Shown: positions 1 to 9,138, numbered from the stretch's first letter. The stretch is DNA of 64,000 nt from Candidatus Sulfopaludibacter sp. SbA3 (GCA_945903265.1 CAMDNQ010000002.1:124001-188000); one strand, 5' to 3'. Notes: generated by a model not told the origin, from the sequence alone. Numbers and translations: made by a program.

Positions 1-1
1 G

Positions 2-289
2 TACGTACCACCGGGCGCGCTGGCGAGGGGCCAGCAGGCCGCCGTGACATTCCAGTGCGCCACCTGCCACGGCGCATCTCTGAACGGCATGACGATGGCG
101 GAGTGGGGCGAGGTCCCCGCGATCGCAGGGCGCTCACCCGCGTACGTCGTGCGTCAGATGTTCGACATGAAGACGGGCTCGCGCCGCGGCACGAACGCGA
201 AGTCGATGAAGGCCATCGTCGATCGGATGACGCCAGAAGACATGATTCACGTCGCCGCATATGTGGCGTCCCAGGCACCTCAGCCCTAA
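2..289 (+). CDS. Class I cytochrome c, C-terminal part (5' truncated by window edge)
   Basis: The reading frame is open to the left edge of the window, so the ORF-track start (a GTG at 44) is internal. The residues before it (VPPGALARGQ) look like the lead-in to a class I heme c site. The motif CATCH binds heme c covalently, and the C-terminal part (MTPEDMIHVAAYVASQ) resembles the last helix of small cytochromes c. It should be a periplasmic electron carrier or the cytochrome domain of a larger protein. Signal peptide and N-terminus lie outside the window. The redox partner cannot be told. High confidence that it is a heme c domain, low on role. Confidence 0.8.
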   Translation, partial: YVPPGALARGQQAAVTFQCATCHGASLNGMTMAEWGEVPAIAGRSPAYVVRQMFDMKTGSRRGTNAKSMKAIVDRMTPEDMIHVAAYVASQAPQP

Positions 290-332
290 GCACCGGGCAC
301 CATCATTGCGTCATCCGCCCGTGGAGGTTGAG

Positions 333-656
333 ATGACCCACAACATAGGAACCGTCGAGCGCTACGCACGACTCGCCGCGGGGATTGCGGCGGCGTACGC
401 GGCGACGAGGACGACGGGCTGGAAGCGCTCGGCGCTCAGCAGCATGGCTTTTTCCGGTATTGGCACCGGCCTGACCGGCTATTGCCCGATCAACGAAGCG
501 ATCGGCCGCCACCCGGAGTCAATCGACGAGCAAGGCGAGCGGGATACGGAGCTGCGGCGGCAGATGGCCATGGCGAGCGCGCTCGGCACCAAACCGTCGA
601 GCTATGCGCCGATGCCGGCGGTCACCCGGCAGAACGACTCGTTCGGCGGAGCGTAG
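333..656 (+). CDS. YgaP-type DUF2892 membrane protein
   Basis: A 107-residue protein. The ORF track starts upstream, but ATG 333 is preceded by GGAGG at 323-327 and gives the usual family N-terminus (MTHNIGTVERYARLAAG). The first half carries two short hydrophobic segments (about residues 12-26 and 34-50), as in the DUF2892/YgaP transmembrane domain. The Cys-containing segment GYCPINEAIG is typical of that family. The C-terminal half is polar. The function of the family is unknown; in E. coli YgaP the domain anchors a rhodanese, but no rhodanese is fused here. The gene starts 43 bp after the cytochrome gene and may be co-transcribed with it. Confidence 0.72.
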   Translation: MTHNIGTVERYARLAAGIAAAYAATRTTGWKRSALSSMAFSGIGTGLTGYCPINEAIGRHPESIDEQGERDTELRRQMAMASALGTKPSSYAPMPAVTRQNDSFGGA

Positions 657-680
657 TCCACACCTGATATAAACGGCGGC

Positions 681-1781
681 GTGCGAACAGCCATCTGGCT
701 CGTCGCCGCCTGTTCAGCAGCGATGCTTGCTGCGCCCGCCGCGCCTCTGGGCGCTGCGGGCGGTCCCCCCGGCTCAGCTCGGGGCAGGCAGCAGGCCGCG
801 TTGCCCTCGGCGCTACCGTCGGTCCGGCTGGTCAGCGCCCCTCCGCTCGTCATGCCTGGAGCGGTGGACTCGAACATTCCGATGGCGTGGAGTCTCGTCG
901 AGGGACGCTGGGAGCTCTCTGCGCTCGCGTCGTGGGGCGGTATCCCCGCGCTTCTGACCGGACCTTCAGTCGACCAGATGCACAGCGTCGGCAATGTGAC
1001 CATCGAGCCGCATCCCGGAGACGGCATCTGGATCGAGAGCGTGATTCCCGACGAGAGCGGCACGTGGTACGGCTACTACCATCACGAGCGTTCGGCGGAC
1101 GAGTGCGGGCGCCCGGACCGGTTTATCCCCCGAATCGGCGCCGCCCGGTCGACCGACCGTGGAGCGACGTGGGAGGACCTCGGCATCATTCTCGAGGGGC
1201 CGCCGGGCGGCATCGCGTGTGCGTCGACGAACCGCTACGTCCTTGGCGGCGTCGGCGACGTCAGCGCGATCCTGAGCGCCGACCACTCCGACCTGTTCCT
1301 GTACTTCACGCAATATCCGCGGTCGGCATCGGCCCAGGGGGTTGCCGTCGCGCGGCTGGCGTGGGCGGACCGCGATGCACCGGCCGGGCGCCTCACGATC
1401 TGGAACGAGGGTGCGTGGCTGCCGGGTGTGGAAGGGACGCCGCTGGTCGCTCCGGGGCGCCCGTGGCACGACGGCAACGCCGCCGCCGACGCGTTCTGGG
1501 GACCATCGATCCACTGGAACGCGTACCTGGACCGCTACGTCATGCTGATCAACCGGGCGCGCGACGAATCGTTCAACAACGAAGGGATCTACGTGTCGTT
1601 CGCGGGCCGGCTCGACGATCCGCGCGGGTGGAGCGCGCCGCGAAAGTTCATGAATGGCGGCGGATGGTATCCGCAGGTGGCTGGACTCGAGATCGGCAGC
1701 GGTACGGACAAAGAAACGGGCCAGCGGGCCCGCTTCTTCCTGACCGGACGTTCAGAGCACTACATCGAGTTCACGAAGTAA
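681..1781 (+). CDS. Secreted sialidase-like (BNR/Asp-box) beta-propeller protein, function unknown
   Basis: The product has 366 residues. A signal peptide covers about residues 1-25 (WLVAACSAAMLAAPAAPLGAA). One clear Asp-box, STDRGATW, matches the S-x-D-x-G-x-T-W signature of sialidase/BNR propellers and lies near residue 157. Other segments (YLDRYVMLINRARDESFNNEGIYVSFAGRL) look like propeller blades of glycosidase-like proteins. No catalytic assignment is possible. The start is GTG 681 with no Shine-Dalgarno, but a TATAAA hexamer ends 7 nt upstream, which fits a leaderless mRNA. Its stop abuts the stop of the convergent lipoprotein gene. A second propeller-like protein lies at 13211. Confidence 0.6.
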   Translation: MRTAIWLVAACSAAMLAAPAAPLGAAGGPPGSARGRQQAALPSALPSVRLVSAPPLVMPGAVDSNIPMAWSLVEGRWELSALASWGGIPALLTGPSVDQMHSVGNVTIEPHPGDGIWIESVIPDESGTWYGYYHHERSADECGRPDRFIPRIGAARSTDRGATWEDLGIILEGPPGGIACASTNRYVLGGVGDVSAILSADHSDLFLYFTQYPRSASAQGVAVARLAWADRDAPAGRLTIWNEGAWLPGVEGTPLVAPGRPWHDGNAAADAFWGPSIHWNAYLDRYVMLINRARDESFNNEGIYVSFAGRLDDPRGWSAPRKFMNGGGWYPQVAGLEIGSGTDKETGQRARFFLTGRSEHYIEFTK

Positions 1782-2492
1782 CTACCTGGTGCCCGGCGCG
1801 AACAGCCGGACCCACGGTCCGTTCAGAATCACCTGTTCCCCGGTGTTGTCGCGACCCTTGAACCGCGTCTGGGCGTAGTGGAAGGTCGGCACGCCGCTGC
1901 ACCAACGCGTATGCAGGATGACCGTGTCGTACTTGCCGATGTTGATCCGCTCGGTGTTCCTGCTGGTGAACCGTCCGTCAAAGAAATTCTCCCGCTCCAT
2001 CAACTCGACGGTGACGTCGGTTTCATTGTGGAGCAGCTGGTCGTAGTACCAGGTGTACGGGTTGCTGCGGCATCCCGCCAGATCGATCGGCTTTCCGTCG
2101 TGCAGGACCGGGTCTGGCACCTTCAGCGTGATCCGCCAGTACGAATTCGGCGGGGACGGAATCGGCGCACCAGGGGCGCCTGCCGGCGGCGGTCCAGGCG
2201 GCCACGTCCCCATGTTGCCTCCCGGGCCCGGTGTGCCGGGTGCGGGGGCGGGCGCAGGTGAGGGCGCGGGTTCGGGCACCGGCGCCCCAGGTTCGGGAGC
2301 CGGCCCGGGCGCGGGCGTCTCGTCCGCGATGGTCACCCAGTATTCCGTCACGACATTGTTGATTCCGGCGAGTTGCGACAGCCCTGTAGGGGATGTCGGC
2401 GAGCGCTGTTCGCTGGCGCACGACGCGGCAACCAGGGCGATCAGCGACAAACACATAGCGGGCGCGAGGGTCTTACGGGTCTTCAACGACAT
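1782..2492 (-). CDS. Proline-rich lipoprotein, function unknown
   Basis: The ORF-track start adds 25 residues; ATG 2492 is preferred because CAGGAG lies 6 nt upstream and the protein then starts with a lipoprotein signal (MSLKTRKTL...LVAASC, lipobox cysteine about residue 25). A Pro/Ala/Gly-rich linker (repeats of PAP and EPG) spans about residues 55-115 and leads to a folded C-terminal part of roughly 120 residues (YWRITLKVPDPVLHDGKPID onward) with no recognised family. Expected location is the outer membrane or periplasm. It converges on the 681 gene with no gap between stop codons. The linker is probably a cell-wall-spanning spacer. Confidence 0.6.
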   Translation of the reverse strand: MSLKTRKTLAPAMCLSLIALVAASCASEQRSPTSPTGLSQLAGINNVVTEYWVTIADETPAPGPAPEPGAPVPEPAPSPAPAPAPGTPGPGGNMGTWPPGPPPAGAPGAPIPSPPNSYWRITLKVPDPVLHDGKPIDLAGCRSNPYTWYYDQLLHNETDVTVELMERENFFDGRFTSRNTERINIGKYDTVILHTRWCSGVPTFHYAQTRFKGRDNTGEQVILNGPWVRLFAPGTR

Positions 2493-2648
2493 ATCTGCTC
2501 CTGCAGGTGGCTCTGTGACACGGTCTGCCATCCGGTTGAGCACTACGCAAAACTCGAACCCAGCCAAAAGGCCCCTGTTTCGACCGGAAAGTGGAGTCGT
2601 GGGGGAAAACGAGGGAGCCGCGGGGTGGATCGCGGTAAATCCTTAGCC

Positions 2649-2677
2649 TTGAACGACTAGAGGAATTCAGCTAGCAT
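2649..2677 (+). promoter_or_regulatory. Sigma70-like promoter, probably giving a nearly leaderless mRNA
   Basis: TTGAAC at 2649-2654 and TAGCAT at 2672-2677 are separated by 17 bp. The start codon of the next gene (2686) is only 8 nt after the -10 hexamer, and no Shine-Dalgarno lies between, so transcription should begin at or next to the ATG. Confidence 0.5.
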
Positions 2678-2685
2678 CCGGGCGC

Positions 2686-3576
2686 ATGTCGACTCAGGCC
2701 ATCTTCCTCACTCTCCTTCTTCTTATAACGACGCTGTCGGTCCGGCCGCTCGCCCAGGGCCAGGGCACCCAGGGGATGCCGGCCCCGGAGCCCGCCAAGG
2801 ACGCTGAATCAGCCCTGTATAAGGCAGCCGATGCCATCGGGATGCTGCGCGGTCCCCAGGAGCGCGACGGCATCGTGACCTTCGAATACTGGGCGACCGG
2901 TACCGTCGACGCAGGCGGTAAACCCTGTCAGCTCAAGGAGTACCGGGCGAGCGTGCGGTATCCGGCGCCCGATCGGCGCGAGACGCCGATCACCCCTGTA
3001 CCCGGGATGCGGGTCGACTACACCTGCGAGGGCGGCCCGCGGCAGATTGAAGTCGTGGCGGGCGAGTTTGCGTGGAATGAGAAGACGCCCGGCATGGGGG
3101 CGACCCCGGCGCAGCAGGCGGTCCAGGAGCGGCTGATCCGGGTCTGGTCGCTGCCCCAGGGTCTGATCAAGGCGGCACGGCTGGCGGGCGCCAGCGCCAA
3201 GTTCGCGATGGAAGGCGGCAAGCCGACCGTGACCTTCCCGCTGCCGGCGCCGGTGCAGGCTGCCACCGCCAAGATTACCCTCGACCCGGCCAACTTCCTC
3301 TACCACACGATGCCGACCGGTGTGCGCCGCTACTTCAGCCACCGGATCGAGCGTGCGGAAGTCCAGTTCAACGGCGCAAAGACGGTCACCACCTACGCGG
3401 ACTACTCGGACTGGAACGACTCCGACTACAAGAGCGACGCCCTGACGCCGAAAAGGATCACGCAGGAGCGGAATGGCGCCAGGGTGGCGGACCTCACAAT
3501 AAGCCGCACCCAGACCTATAATCCATATGTCGTGATGCCGGTTCCGGAGAACGTCCGGAAGACGGCCGCGCGCTAG
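2686..3576 (+). CDS. Secreted protein sharing a domain with the neighbouring MBL-fold protein
   Basis: A 296-residue protein with a signal peptide (residues 1-24, LTLLLLITTLSVRPLAQ). The mature part resembles the N-terminal non-catalytic domain of the MBL-fold protein at 15203-16819: both have an AADAIG/AASKAI opening, a tail of Arg and Thr in the middle, and a PQGLIKAAR / PHGFLKAAR motif followed by a segment describing beta-strands (ITLDPANFLYHT versus ATINSQNIITRI). Here the metallo-hydrolase part is absent. The shared domain has no known function; periplasmic binding is a guess. It is followed after 43 bp by the DUF6152 gene, with a hairpin between. Confidence 0.55.
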   Translation: MSTQAIFLTLLLLITTLSVRPLAQGQGTQGMPAPEPAKDAESALYKAADAIGMLRGPQERDGIVTFEYWATGTVDAGGKPCQLKEYRASVRYPAPDRRETPITPVPGMRVDYTCEGGPRQIEVVAGEFAWNEKTPGMGATPAQQAVQERLIRVWSLPQGLIKAARLAGASAKFAMEGGKPTVTFPLPAPVQAATAKITLDPANFLYHTMPTGVRRYFSHRIERAEVQFNGAKTVTTYADYSDWNDSDYKSDALTPKRITQERNGARVADLTISRTQTYNPYVVMPVPENVRKTAAR

Positions 3577-3594
3577 CGCGGGCTTCAGCCCGCG
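3577..3594 (+). terminator. GC-rich hairpin after the 2686 gene
   Basis: CGCGGGCT and AGCCCGCG form a perfect 8-bp stem around a 2-nt loop, overlapping the end of the stop codon region, followed by a short T-rich stretch (gcttttattc). It could be an intrinsic terminator or one of the dispersed palindromes of this genome (compare 39142). Confidence 0.4.
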
Positions 3595-3619
3595 TCCGCT
3601 TTTATTCAGGAGGTCTGCA

Positions 3620-4042
3620 ATGGGTGTTCGATTTGCCGGTGCGTTGATTCTTGGCGTTGTCCTGTGTGCCGCTGGCTCCGACGTCCGCGCGCACCATGCG
3701 GTCCAGGCCGCCTTCGACCAGGACGATCACGCGACGCTCACCGGGGTGCTCACCAAGGTGCTCTGGATCAACCCGCACGTCCGCTGGTTCATGGACGTGA
3801 AGGATGAAACGGGCAAGGTGACGACCTGGACGATCTCCGGCGCCGGCCCCGGCGGATTCCGCGACATCGGGATCAGCGGACGCGACGTGTTCCAGACCGG
3901 AAAGACGTACACCGCGATCGTGGCCCGCGCGCGCGACAAGTCGCCGAACGGCTACGTGCTGACATTCATCCTGCCGGACGGCCGCAAGATCGACCTCTGG
4001 CAGCAGTACAAGTCGGAGGGCGGCGGCACCGCCGCCCAGTAA
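3620..4042 (+). CDS. DUF6152 family secreted protein
   Basis: A 140-residue protein with a perfect AGGAGG Shine-Dalgarno 7 nt before ATG 3620. The signal peptide ends near residue 24. The mature protein starts with AHHAVQAAFD and contains TLTGVLTKVLWINPHVRW, the hallmark of DUF6152 proteins: a HH pair just after the cleavage site and a xVxWxNPH motif. The fold is probably a small OB-like beta-barrel; the two His residues may bind metal, but this is not established. It is 10 bp upstream of the 4053 gene. A second DUF6152 gene at 27033 is also next to a member of the same secreted family, so the pair looks conserved. Confidence 0.75.
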   Translation: MGVRFAGALILGVVLCAAGSDVRAHHAVQAAFDQDDHATLTGVLTKVLWINPHVRWFMDVKDETGKVTTWTISGAGPGGFRDIGISGRDVFQTGKTYTAIVARARDKSPNGYVLTFILPDGRKIDLWQQYKSEGGGTAAQ

Positions 4043-4052
4043 GGAGCCTGCC

Positions 4053-4967
4053 ATGACACGCGTCATCATCGCGCTCTCGCTTATCGGATTCCTCTCGGCG
4101 AGCGCCGGCATTGCGGCGCAGACAAACGCGGCGCAGACGAACGGCAAACCCGTTCCGACTCCGCGACTGGCGGACGGCAAGCCGGATCTCAACGGCCGCT
4201 GGGGCGGGGGGGGCGGCGCCGGCGGCGGTGCCGGTGTGTCGGCCGTCGAGCCGAACGGCGAGGTCAAGCAGTTCGAGCACTATGCCGACTACTCGGCGGC
4301 GCTCGCGGCGGGGCGCGTGAGCCCGCAGGCGAAGATCATCGGCCGCGTGCCGAACTATCGCCACGGCAACAACGTGTATTCGGAGCGCGACGCCGGCTTC
4401 AACCAGCGCGCCTTCGGCAACCCCCCGCTCTACAAGCCCGAACACTGGGAGCGCGTGAATTACCTGGACGAGAACGGCAACAAGGAAGACACGACGTTCT
4501 CCTGCTTCCCGAACGGCGTGCCGCGGCTCGGCCCGCCGATGCGGATCGTCCAGACCCCGAAGGACGTCATCCTCATGTACCAGAACCGGAACATGTGGCG
4601 CGTCATTCCGACCGACGGACGTCCGCATGACGTGGTGGCCTCGCAGGACCAGCAGTTCAACGGCGACGCCGTGGGCCGCTGGGACGGCGACACGCTGGTG
4701 ATCGACGTCGTTGGCTTCAATGACGTGAGCTGGCTCGGCTGGCCGGGCTGGTTCCACAGCAACAACATGCGGGTCGAAGAGCGGATCAGCCGCCAGGGCA
4801 ACACGCTCACCTACCAGGCCACCGTGTTTGATCCGGAAGTCCTGATGGAGCCGTGGAAGATGGATCCGAGGGCGCTGCCGCTGAACACCACCGACAACCC
4901 CTATAACGAGGATCCCCCCTGTCTTGACTTCGATCTGGACCACATGCTCACCAAAGAACGTGGGTAA
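4053..4967 (+). CDS. Secreted protein of the W(D/E)GDTLVxD family (copy 1 of 4), function unknown
   Basis: A 304-residue protein with a signal peptide (residues 1-22). A Gly-rich stretch follows LADGKPDLNGRW. The conserved core has three parts: a Cys-containing segment (TFSCFPNGVPR), a strand pair (MWRVIPTDGRPH) and GRWDGDTLVIDVVGFND. The same core occurs in the genes at 16852, 27461 and 36634. The family is common in Acidobacteriota genomes as uncharacterised protein. The stop overlaps the next gene by 8 nt and the upstream DUF6152 gene is 10 bp away, so the three are probably one operon. Role may be tied to the diheme cytochrome and TonB receptor that follow, which is inference from position only. 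Confidence 0.62.
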   Translation: MTRVIIALSLIGFLSASAGIAAQTNAAQTNGKPVPTPRLADGKPDLNGRWGGGGGAGGGAGVSAVEPNGEVKQFEHYADYSAALAAGRVSPQAKIIGRVPNYRHGNNVYSERDAGFNQRAFGNPPLYKPEHWERVNYLDENGNKEDTTFSCFPNGVPRLGPPMRIVQTPKDVILMYQNRNMWRVIPTDGRPHDVVASQDQQFNGDAVGRWDGDTLVIDVVGFNDVSWLGWPGWFHSNNMRVEERISRQGNTLTYQATVFDPEVLMEPWKMDPRALPLNTTDNPYNEDPPCLDFDLDHMLTKERG

Positions 4968-6138
4968 ACCCGTTCGCCGGAACAGGTTCTTCGCCGCGTT
5001 CGCGATTCTCATAGCGGGCCTCGGGTGGCTGACGTCGGTCGCCACCCAGGCCTCGCCGCAGCAGCCGGGCCCGTCGGCGGCCGCGGTCGCCGCCGCCGTC
5101 ACGGGCGCTCCCGCTGAACAGGTCTTCAAGGACATCCGCGTCCTCAAGGGGATCCCGGCCGACGAATTCCTCGACACGATGGGGATGTTCGCCTCGGCAC
5201 TGCTTTTTGACTGCGTGAGCTGTCACGCGAAGGAAATCATCACGGACGAGAACGCGTTCGCGATCGAGACGCCGAAAATCCAGCGCGCGCGTCAGATGGT
5301 CGTGATGACGAACGCCATCAACCGGCTCTACTTCGGCGCGCAGAACCGCGTCACCTGCTTCACGTGCCACGGCGGCGGCAACCTCCCGAGGTCGGAGCCG
5401 AACCTCGACGTCCAGTACGGCGAGCCGATCGAGGATCCGTACCGCATGGCATTCGTGCAGAGCGTGGCCACGCCGCCGGCGACCGAAATCTTCGCCAAGT
5501 ATCTGAAGGCGATTGGCGGGGCCGAGGCCGCGGCCAGGCTCACCAGCTTCGTGGGCGTCGGCACCTATACGGGGTTCGATTCCAATGACGTGCCGGTGCC
5601 CGCGGAAGTCTTCGTGCGCGCGCCGAACCAGATGACGACGATTGCGCAGGCGCAGGCGGGCACCAACGCCAAGGTGTTCGACGGCAAGCAGGGCTGGCGG
5701 ATGCAGCAGGACACGCCGATCCCACTCTTCGCGATGACCGGGGACAACCTGACGGGCGCGGCGGCCGAGGCGATGGTCTGGTTCCCCGCGTCGCTGCAGA
5801 AGTCATTCAGCCAGTGGCAGACCAACGTCGCCGAGATCAACGGCACGAACGTGCTGGCGGTGCAGGGCTCAAACCCAGGCGGCCAGCCGATCCGCCTCTA
5901 TTTCGACGAGGAGTCGGGCATGCTCGTGCGGATGGTCCACTGGCGTCGCACCGCCGTGGGTGCCATTCCGACGCGCGTCGACTTCGAGGATTTCCGGCCC
6001 GTGGCCGGCGTCCAGATGCCGTTCCTGTGGACACGCACCTGGACGAACAACCAGGTCGTCATGCAGATGAAAGAGATCCGCCCGAACGCACCGGTCGAGG
6101 CGTCGCGCTTTGCGCGGCCTCAGGCCACCACCCGCTAG
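4960..6138 (+). CDS. Diheme cytochrome c related to the photosynthetic reaction centre cytochrome subunit, with a C-terminal lipoprotein-like domain
   Basis: GTG 4960 is preferred over the track's 4924: it gives a proper signal peptide (RNRFFAAFAILIAGLGWLTS) and overlaps the preceding stop by 8 nt. Two heme c sites are seen, CVSCH (about residue 85-89) and CFTCH (133-137). The context VFKDIRVLKGIPADEFLDTM matches the reaction-centre cytochrome (CytoC_RC) family, though no reaction centre gene is nearby and heterotrophic Acidobacteriota also carry this family. Residues about 170-390 resemble the LolA/outer-membrane-lipoprotein-like fold found fused to these cytochromes. It is a likely periplasmic electron-transfer protein of unknown partner, next to a TonB receptor. 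Confidence 0.78.
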   Translation: MGKPVRRNRFFAAFAILIAGLGWLTSVATQASPQQPGPSAAAVAAAVTGAPAEQVFKDIRVLKGIPADEFLDTMGMFASALLFDCVSCHAKEIITDENAFAIETPKIQRARQMVVMTNAINRLYFGAQNRVTCFTCHGGGNLPRSEPNLDVQYGEPIEDPYRMAFVQSVATPPATEIFAKYLKAIGGAEAAARLTSFVGVGTYTGFDSNDVPVPAEVFVRAPNQMTTIAQAQAGTNAKVFDGKQGWRMQQDTPIPLFAMTGDNLTGAAAEAMVWFPASLQKSFSQWQTNVAEINGTNVLAVQGSNPGGQPIRLYFDEESGMLVRMVHWRRTAVGAIPTRVDFEDFRPVAGVQMPFLWTRTWTNNQVVMQMKEIRPNAPVEASRFARPQATTR

Positions 6139-6177
6139 CACCACCACTCGTGTCGTTGTAGAAGAGGGAGATTCGAT

Positions 6178-9096
6178 ATGAAGCACCCGAACGCTCGGCG
6201 CCTATTCCGAGGGCTCGCGCTGATCGCGATGTTGATCACGCTGCTGCCCGCAATCGGCTACGCCCAGGAAGCCACACTGACCGGAACCGTGCGTGACACG
6301 ACCGGCGGCGTGCTGCCTGGAGTAACAGTCACAGCCACTCATGAGGCCACCGGCAACACGTTCCAGGCCGTGAGCGACGGCATCGGCGGGTTCCGGCTTC
6401 TGATGCGCACGGGCGCCTACCGGCTCGCGGTGGAGCTCCCCGGGTTCGCGACCGTCAACCGCACCCTGAACCTCCTGCTGGGGCAGGTGGCGAATATCGA
6501 GCTCGAACTGTCGCCGTCAACGGTGCAGGAGTCAGTGACGGTCACCGGCGAGGCGCCGCTGATTGAAACGACCTCGTCGAGCCTGGGCGGCAACATCGAC
6601 CCCGTGCAGATGCAGGAGCTGCCGCTCAACGGCCGCAACTGGATGGACCTGGCGATGCTCGCGCCAGGCAGCCGGCAGAACGCCTCGGGCGGTGCGCCGC
6701 TGATGCGCCAGGGCATGTCGCAGATCAACATCGACGGCCAGCAGGTCACCGCCAACTACATCGGCCTGGGCGACGACCAGCCGCGGTTCAGCCGCGACTC
6801 GATCGCCGAGTTCGAGCTGCTCACGAACCGATTCGACGCAACGCAGGGCCGGTCGGCCGGCATGATCGCCAACGCGATCACCAAGTCGGGCACCAATCAG
6901 TACTCCGGCAGCGTCGCCGGCTACTTCCGCGATGACAAGTTCAACGCGGCGGACCACGTGCAGAAAGTGGTGCTCCCCTATTCCAACAAGCAGATCAGCA
7001 CGACGTTCGGGGGCCCGATCAGGCGCGATCGTCTGCACTTCTTCGTGAACTATGAGCTGGAGCGCGAGCCGCAGGTGCTCGTCTACTCGGCGACGGGCGC
7101 GCTCTCGGTGTTCAACATGAACATCCCGGCGCCGCGCAAGCAGTATGCGTGGGGCGCCAAGGGCGACCTGCAGGTCTCGACGAACTTGCGCCTGTCGGCC
7201 CGCAGCAACGGCTACGAGCAGAACTACTTCAGCGGCGGCGGTGCGACCTCGCACCCGTCCACGGCGTCGTGGCAGCAGCGGTTTACGAAGCAGACCTTCG
7301 GAACGATGACGTGGGTCGTGAACAATCGAATGGTGAACGTGGTCCGCGGCGGCTACAGCACCTTCCACCGCAACAACGGGCCGCTGACGCTCACCAACGG
7401 CGGCAAGAACCCGCATATGAGCACGCTGCACGACGGCGCGCCGATGCGAGTCACGTTCCGGGGCTACGCCGTGGGTGCCGTCGCGCAGCACCACAACCAG
7501 GACCTGATGTCGGTTCGTGACGATCTCAGCCTGTCGTTCGCGAAGGGCGGCCGCCACGACATCCGGCTGGGCGGGGAATACATCTACAACCTGGCGAACC
7601 TGATTGGCTGCGGCAGCATCTGCTCGCCGCGCATCATCGCGCAGAACGGCGCGCCGACCAGCATCAACCTCCAGGCCGCATTCCCCGTGTGGGACAACGC
7701 GGCGACCTGGAACCTGAACCTCATCGCGCCGCTCGCGCAGCGTTACGAGACGACGCTCACGAACAGCCCCGGGTTCAACCGCGACAACCCGCAGCACAAC
7801 TTCGCGGGCTGGCTCCAGGACGACTGGATGATGTCGTCGAGGCTGACGCTCAATCTCGGCGTCCGGTACGACATGATGACCGGCATCGGCACCGACCTCG
7901 ACCTGCCGCCCTTCCTCCCGGGCGAGCGCGCGAACGACACCAACAACATCGCGCCGCGGCTCGGATTCGCCTACATGCTGTCGGACCGGACGGTGCTCCG
8001 CGGCGGGTACGGACGGTTCTATGCGCAGGGCAACGCCGACGAAGTGCACCAGACGAAGCTGTTCATCATCGGCGTCGCGCCGACCAACAGCTACGACGGC
8101 CGGCCCGACTGGCCGACCAACCCGTGGAACGGCCCCGAGCCGACGTTCGACCAGGTGATGGCCAACGCCTGCGACCTGACAAACAATCGCCCCGGGTGCC
8201 TCCGCCGCCAGTTCCTTCCGGAAATCAACGCGCCGTTCTTCGAGATGTCCTACAGCCACCAGGGCTCCATCGGCATGCAGCGGCAGGTGGGCACCGCCAT
8301 GGCGTTCGAGTCGAACGTCGTCTTTACCGGCGGGCGGATGGAGGAATACTCCGAGAACATCAACCTGACGTACAACCCCGCGACCGGGGCGAACTATCCG
8401 AGCACCGACCTCGCGCGGCGGGCGTTCCCGTTGTTCGGACCGGTACAGATGGCGATGCGCGGCGGCCGCTCCAATTACGTGGGCTGGGAGAACAGCCTGA
8501 CGAAGCGGTTAAGCGATCGCTGGCAGGCCACGGTCACCTACACCCTGGGGCAGTTGAAAGACTCGAAAGGCGCGCCACACCATTGGTCAGTGGCCAGCGG
8601 CAAGCTCACGCGTGAAGAAATCAGCTTCCCGCTGGCGGCGGATATCGGCGACGAATACGGCCTGGCGGCAACGGACCAGCGCCATCGCGCCGTGTTCAGC
8701 GGCATCTATGAGGCGCCGTTGGGAATCCAGTTGAGCGGCGTCTATTTCTACGGCTCGGGCCAGCGGTTCTCGACCACCTACGGCGGCGATCTGCGCGACC
8801 AGGTGGCCGGCTCCGAAACGGGCCGCCTCCGTCCCGACGGGACGATCGTGCCGCGCAACAACCTGGTCGGCAGTCCGATCCACCGCGTCGACATGCGGCT
8901 CCAGAAGCGTTTCCGCCTGTTCGATCGCGTGAACGCTGACGGCATGCTCGAACTGTTCAACGCGCTCAACCACGCGAACTACGGCAGCTACACGACGCAG
9001 GAGAGCGCGGGCGCCAGCTACGGCCAGCCGGTGTTCAGCAGCAACATCTCCTATCAGCCGCGCGTGCTGCAGCTGGGCTTCCGGCTCCAGTTCTAG
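6178..9096 (+). CDS. TonB-dependent receptor with carboxypeptidase-regulatory-like domain (Oar-like)
   Basis: A 972-residue outer membrane protein. A signal peptide ends at about residue 29. The carboxypeptidase-regulatory-like domain spans about 30-115 (TLTGTVRDTTGGVLPGVTVT, ending in VQESVTVTGEAPL), followed by the plug (about 120-240, containing LPLNGRNW) and a large beta-barrel ending in an aromatic residue (LQLGFRLQF). GAGGGAG lies before ATG 6178. The substrate is unknown. It is clearly paralogous to the receptor at 33490: the C-terminal YxxPQVF and NSNIAYQPRV-type segments match. The upstream cytochrome operon may be co-transcribed (39-bp gap). Confidence 0.85.
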   Translation: MKHPNARRLFRGLALIAMLITLLPAIGYAQEATLTGTVRDTTGGVLPGVTVTATHEATGNTFQAVSDGIGGFRLLMRTGAYRLAVELPGFATVNRTLNLLLGQVANIELELSPSTVQESVTVTGEAPLIETTSSSLGGNIDPVQMQELPLNGRNWMDLAMLAPGSRQNASGGAPLMRQGMSQINIDGQQVTANYIGLGDDQPRFSRDSIAEFELLTNRFDATQGRSAGMIANAITKSGTNQYSGSVAGYFRDDKFNAADHVQKVVLPYSNKQISTTFGGPIRRDRLHFFVNYELEREPQVLVYSATGALSVFNMNIPAPRKQYAWGAKGDLQVSTNLRLSARSNGYEQNYFSGGGATSHPSTASWQQRFTKQTFGTMTWVVNNRMVNVVRGGYSTFHRNNGPLTLTNGGKNPHMSTLHDGAPMRVTFRGYAVGAVAQHHNQDLMSVRDDLSLSFAKGGRHDIRLGGEYIYNLANLIGCGSICSPRIIAQNGAPTSINLQAAFPVWDNAATWNLNLIAPLAQRYETTLTNSPGFNRDNPQHNFAGWLQDDWMMSSRLTLNLGVRYDMMTGIGTDLDLPPFLPGERANDTNNIAPRLGFAYMLSDRTVLRGGYGRFYAQGNADEVHQTKLFIIGVAPTNSYDGRPDWPTNPWNGPEPTFDQVMANACDLTNNRPGCLRRQFLPEINAPFFEMSYSHQGSIGMQRQVGTAMAFESNVVFTGGRMEEYSENINLTYNPATGANYPSTDLARRAFPLFGPVQMAMRGGRSNYVGWENSLTKRLSDRWQATVTYTLGQLKDSKGAPHHWSVASGKLTREEISFPLAADIGDEYGLAATDQRHRAVFSGIYEAPLGIQLSGVYFYGSGQRFSTTYGGDLRDQVAGSETGRLRPDGTIVPRNNLVGSPIHRVDMRLQKRFRLFDRVNADGMLELFNALNHANYGSYTTQESAGASYGQPVFSSNISYQPRVLQLGFRLQF

Positions 9097-9112
9097 TCCT
9101 TCGACGGCCCGT

Positions 9113-9138
9113 CGCCCCGCTGGACTTCCGGCGGGGCG
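9113..9138 (+). terminator. GC hairpin after the TonB-dependent receptor
   Basis: CGCCCCGC and GCGGGGCG form an 8-bp perfect stem with a 10-nt loop, 17 bp after the receptor stop codon. No T-tract follows, so this is a candidate terminator only. Confidence 0.35.
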
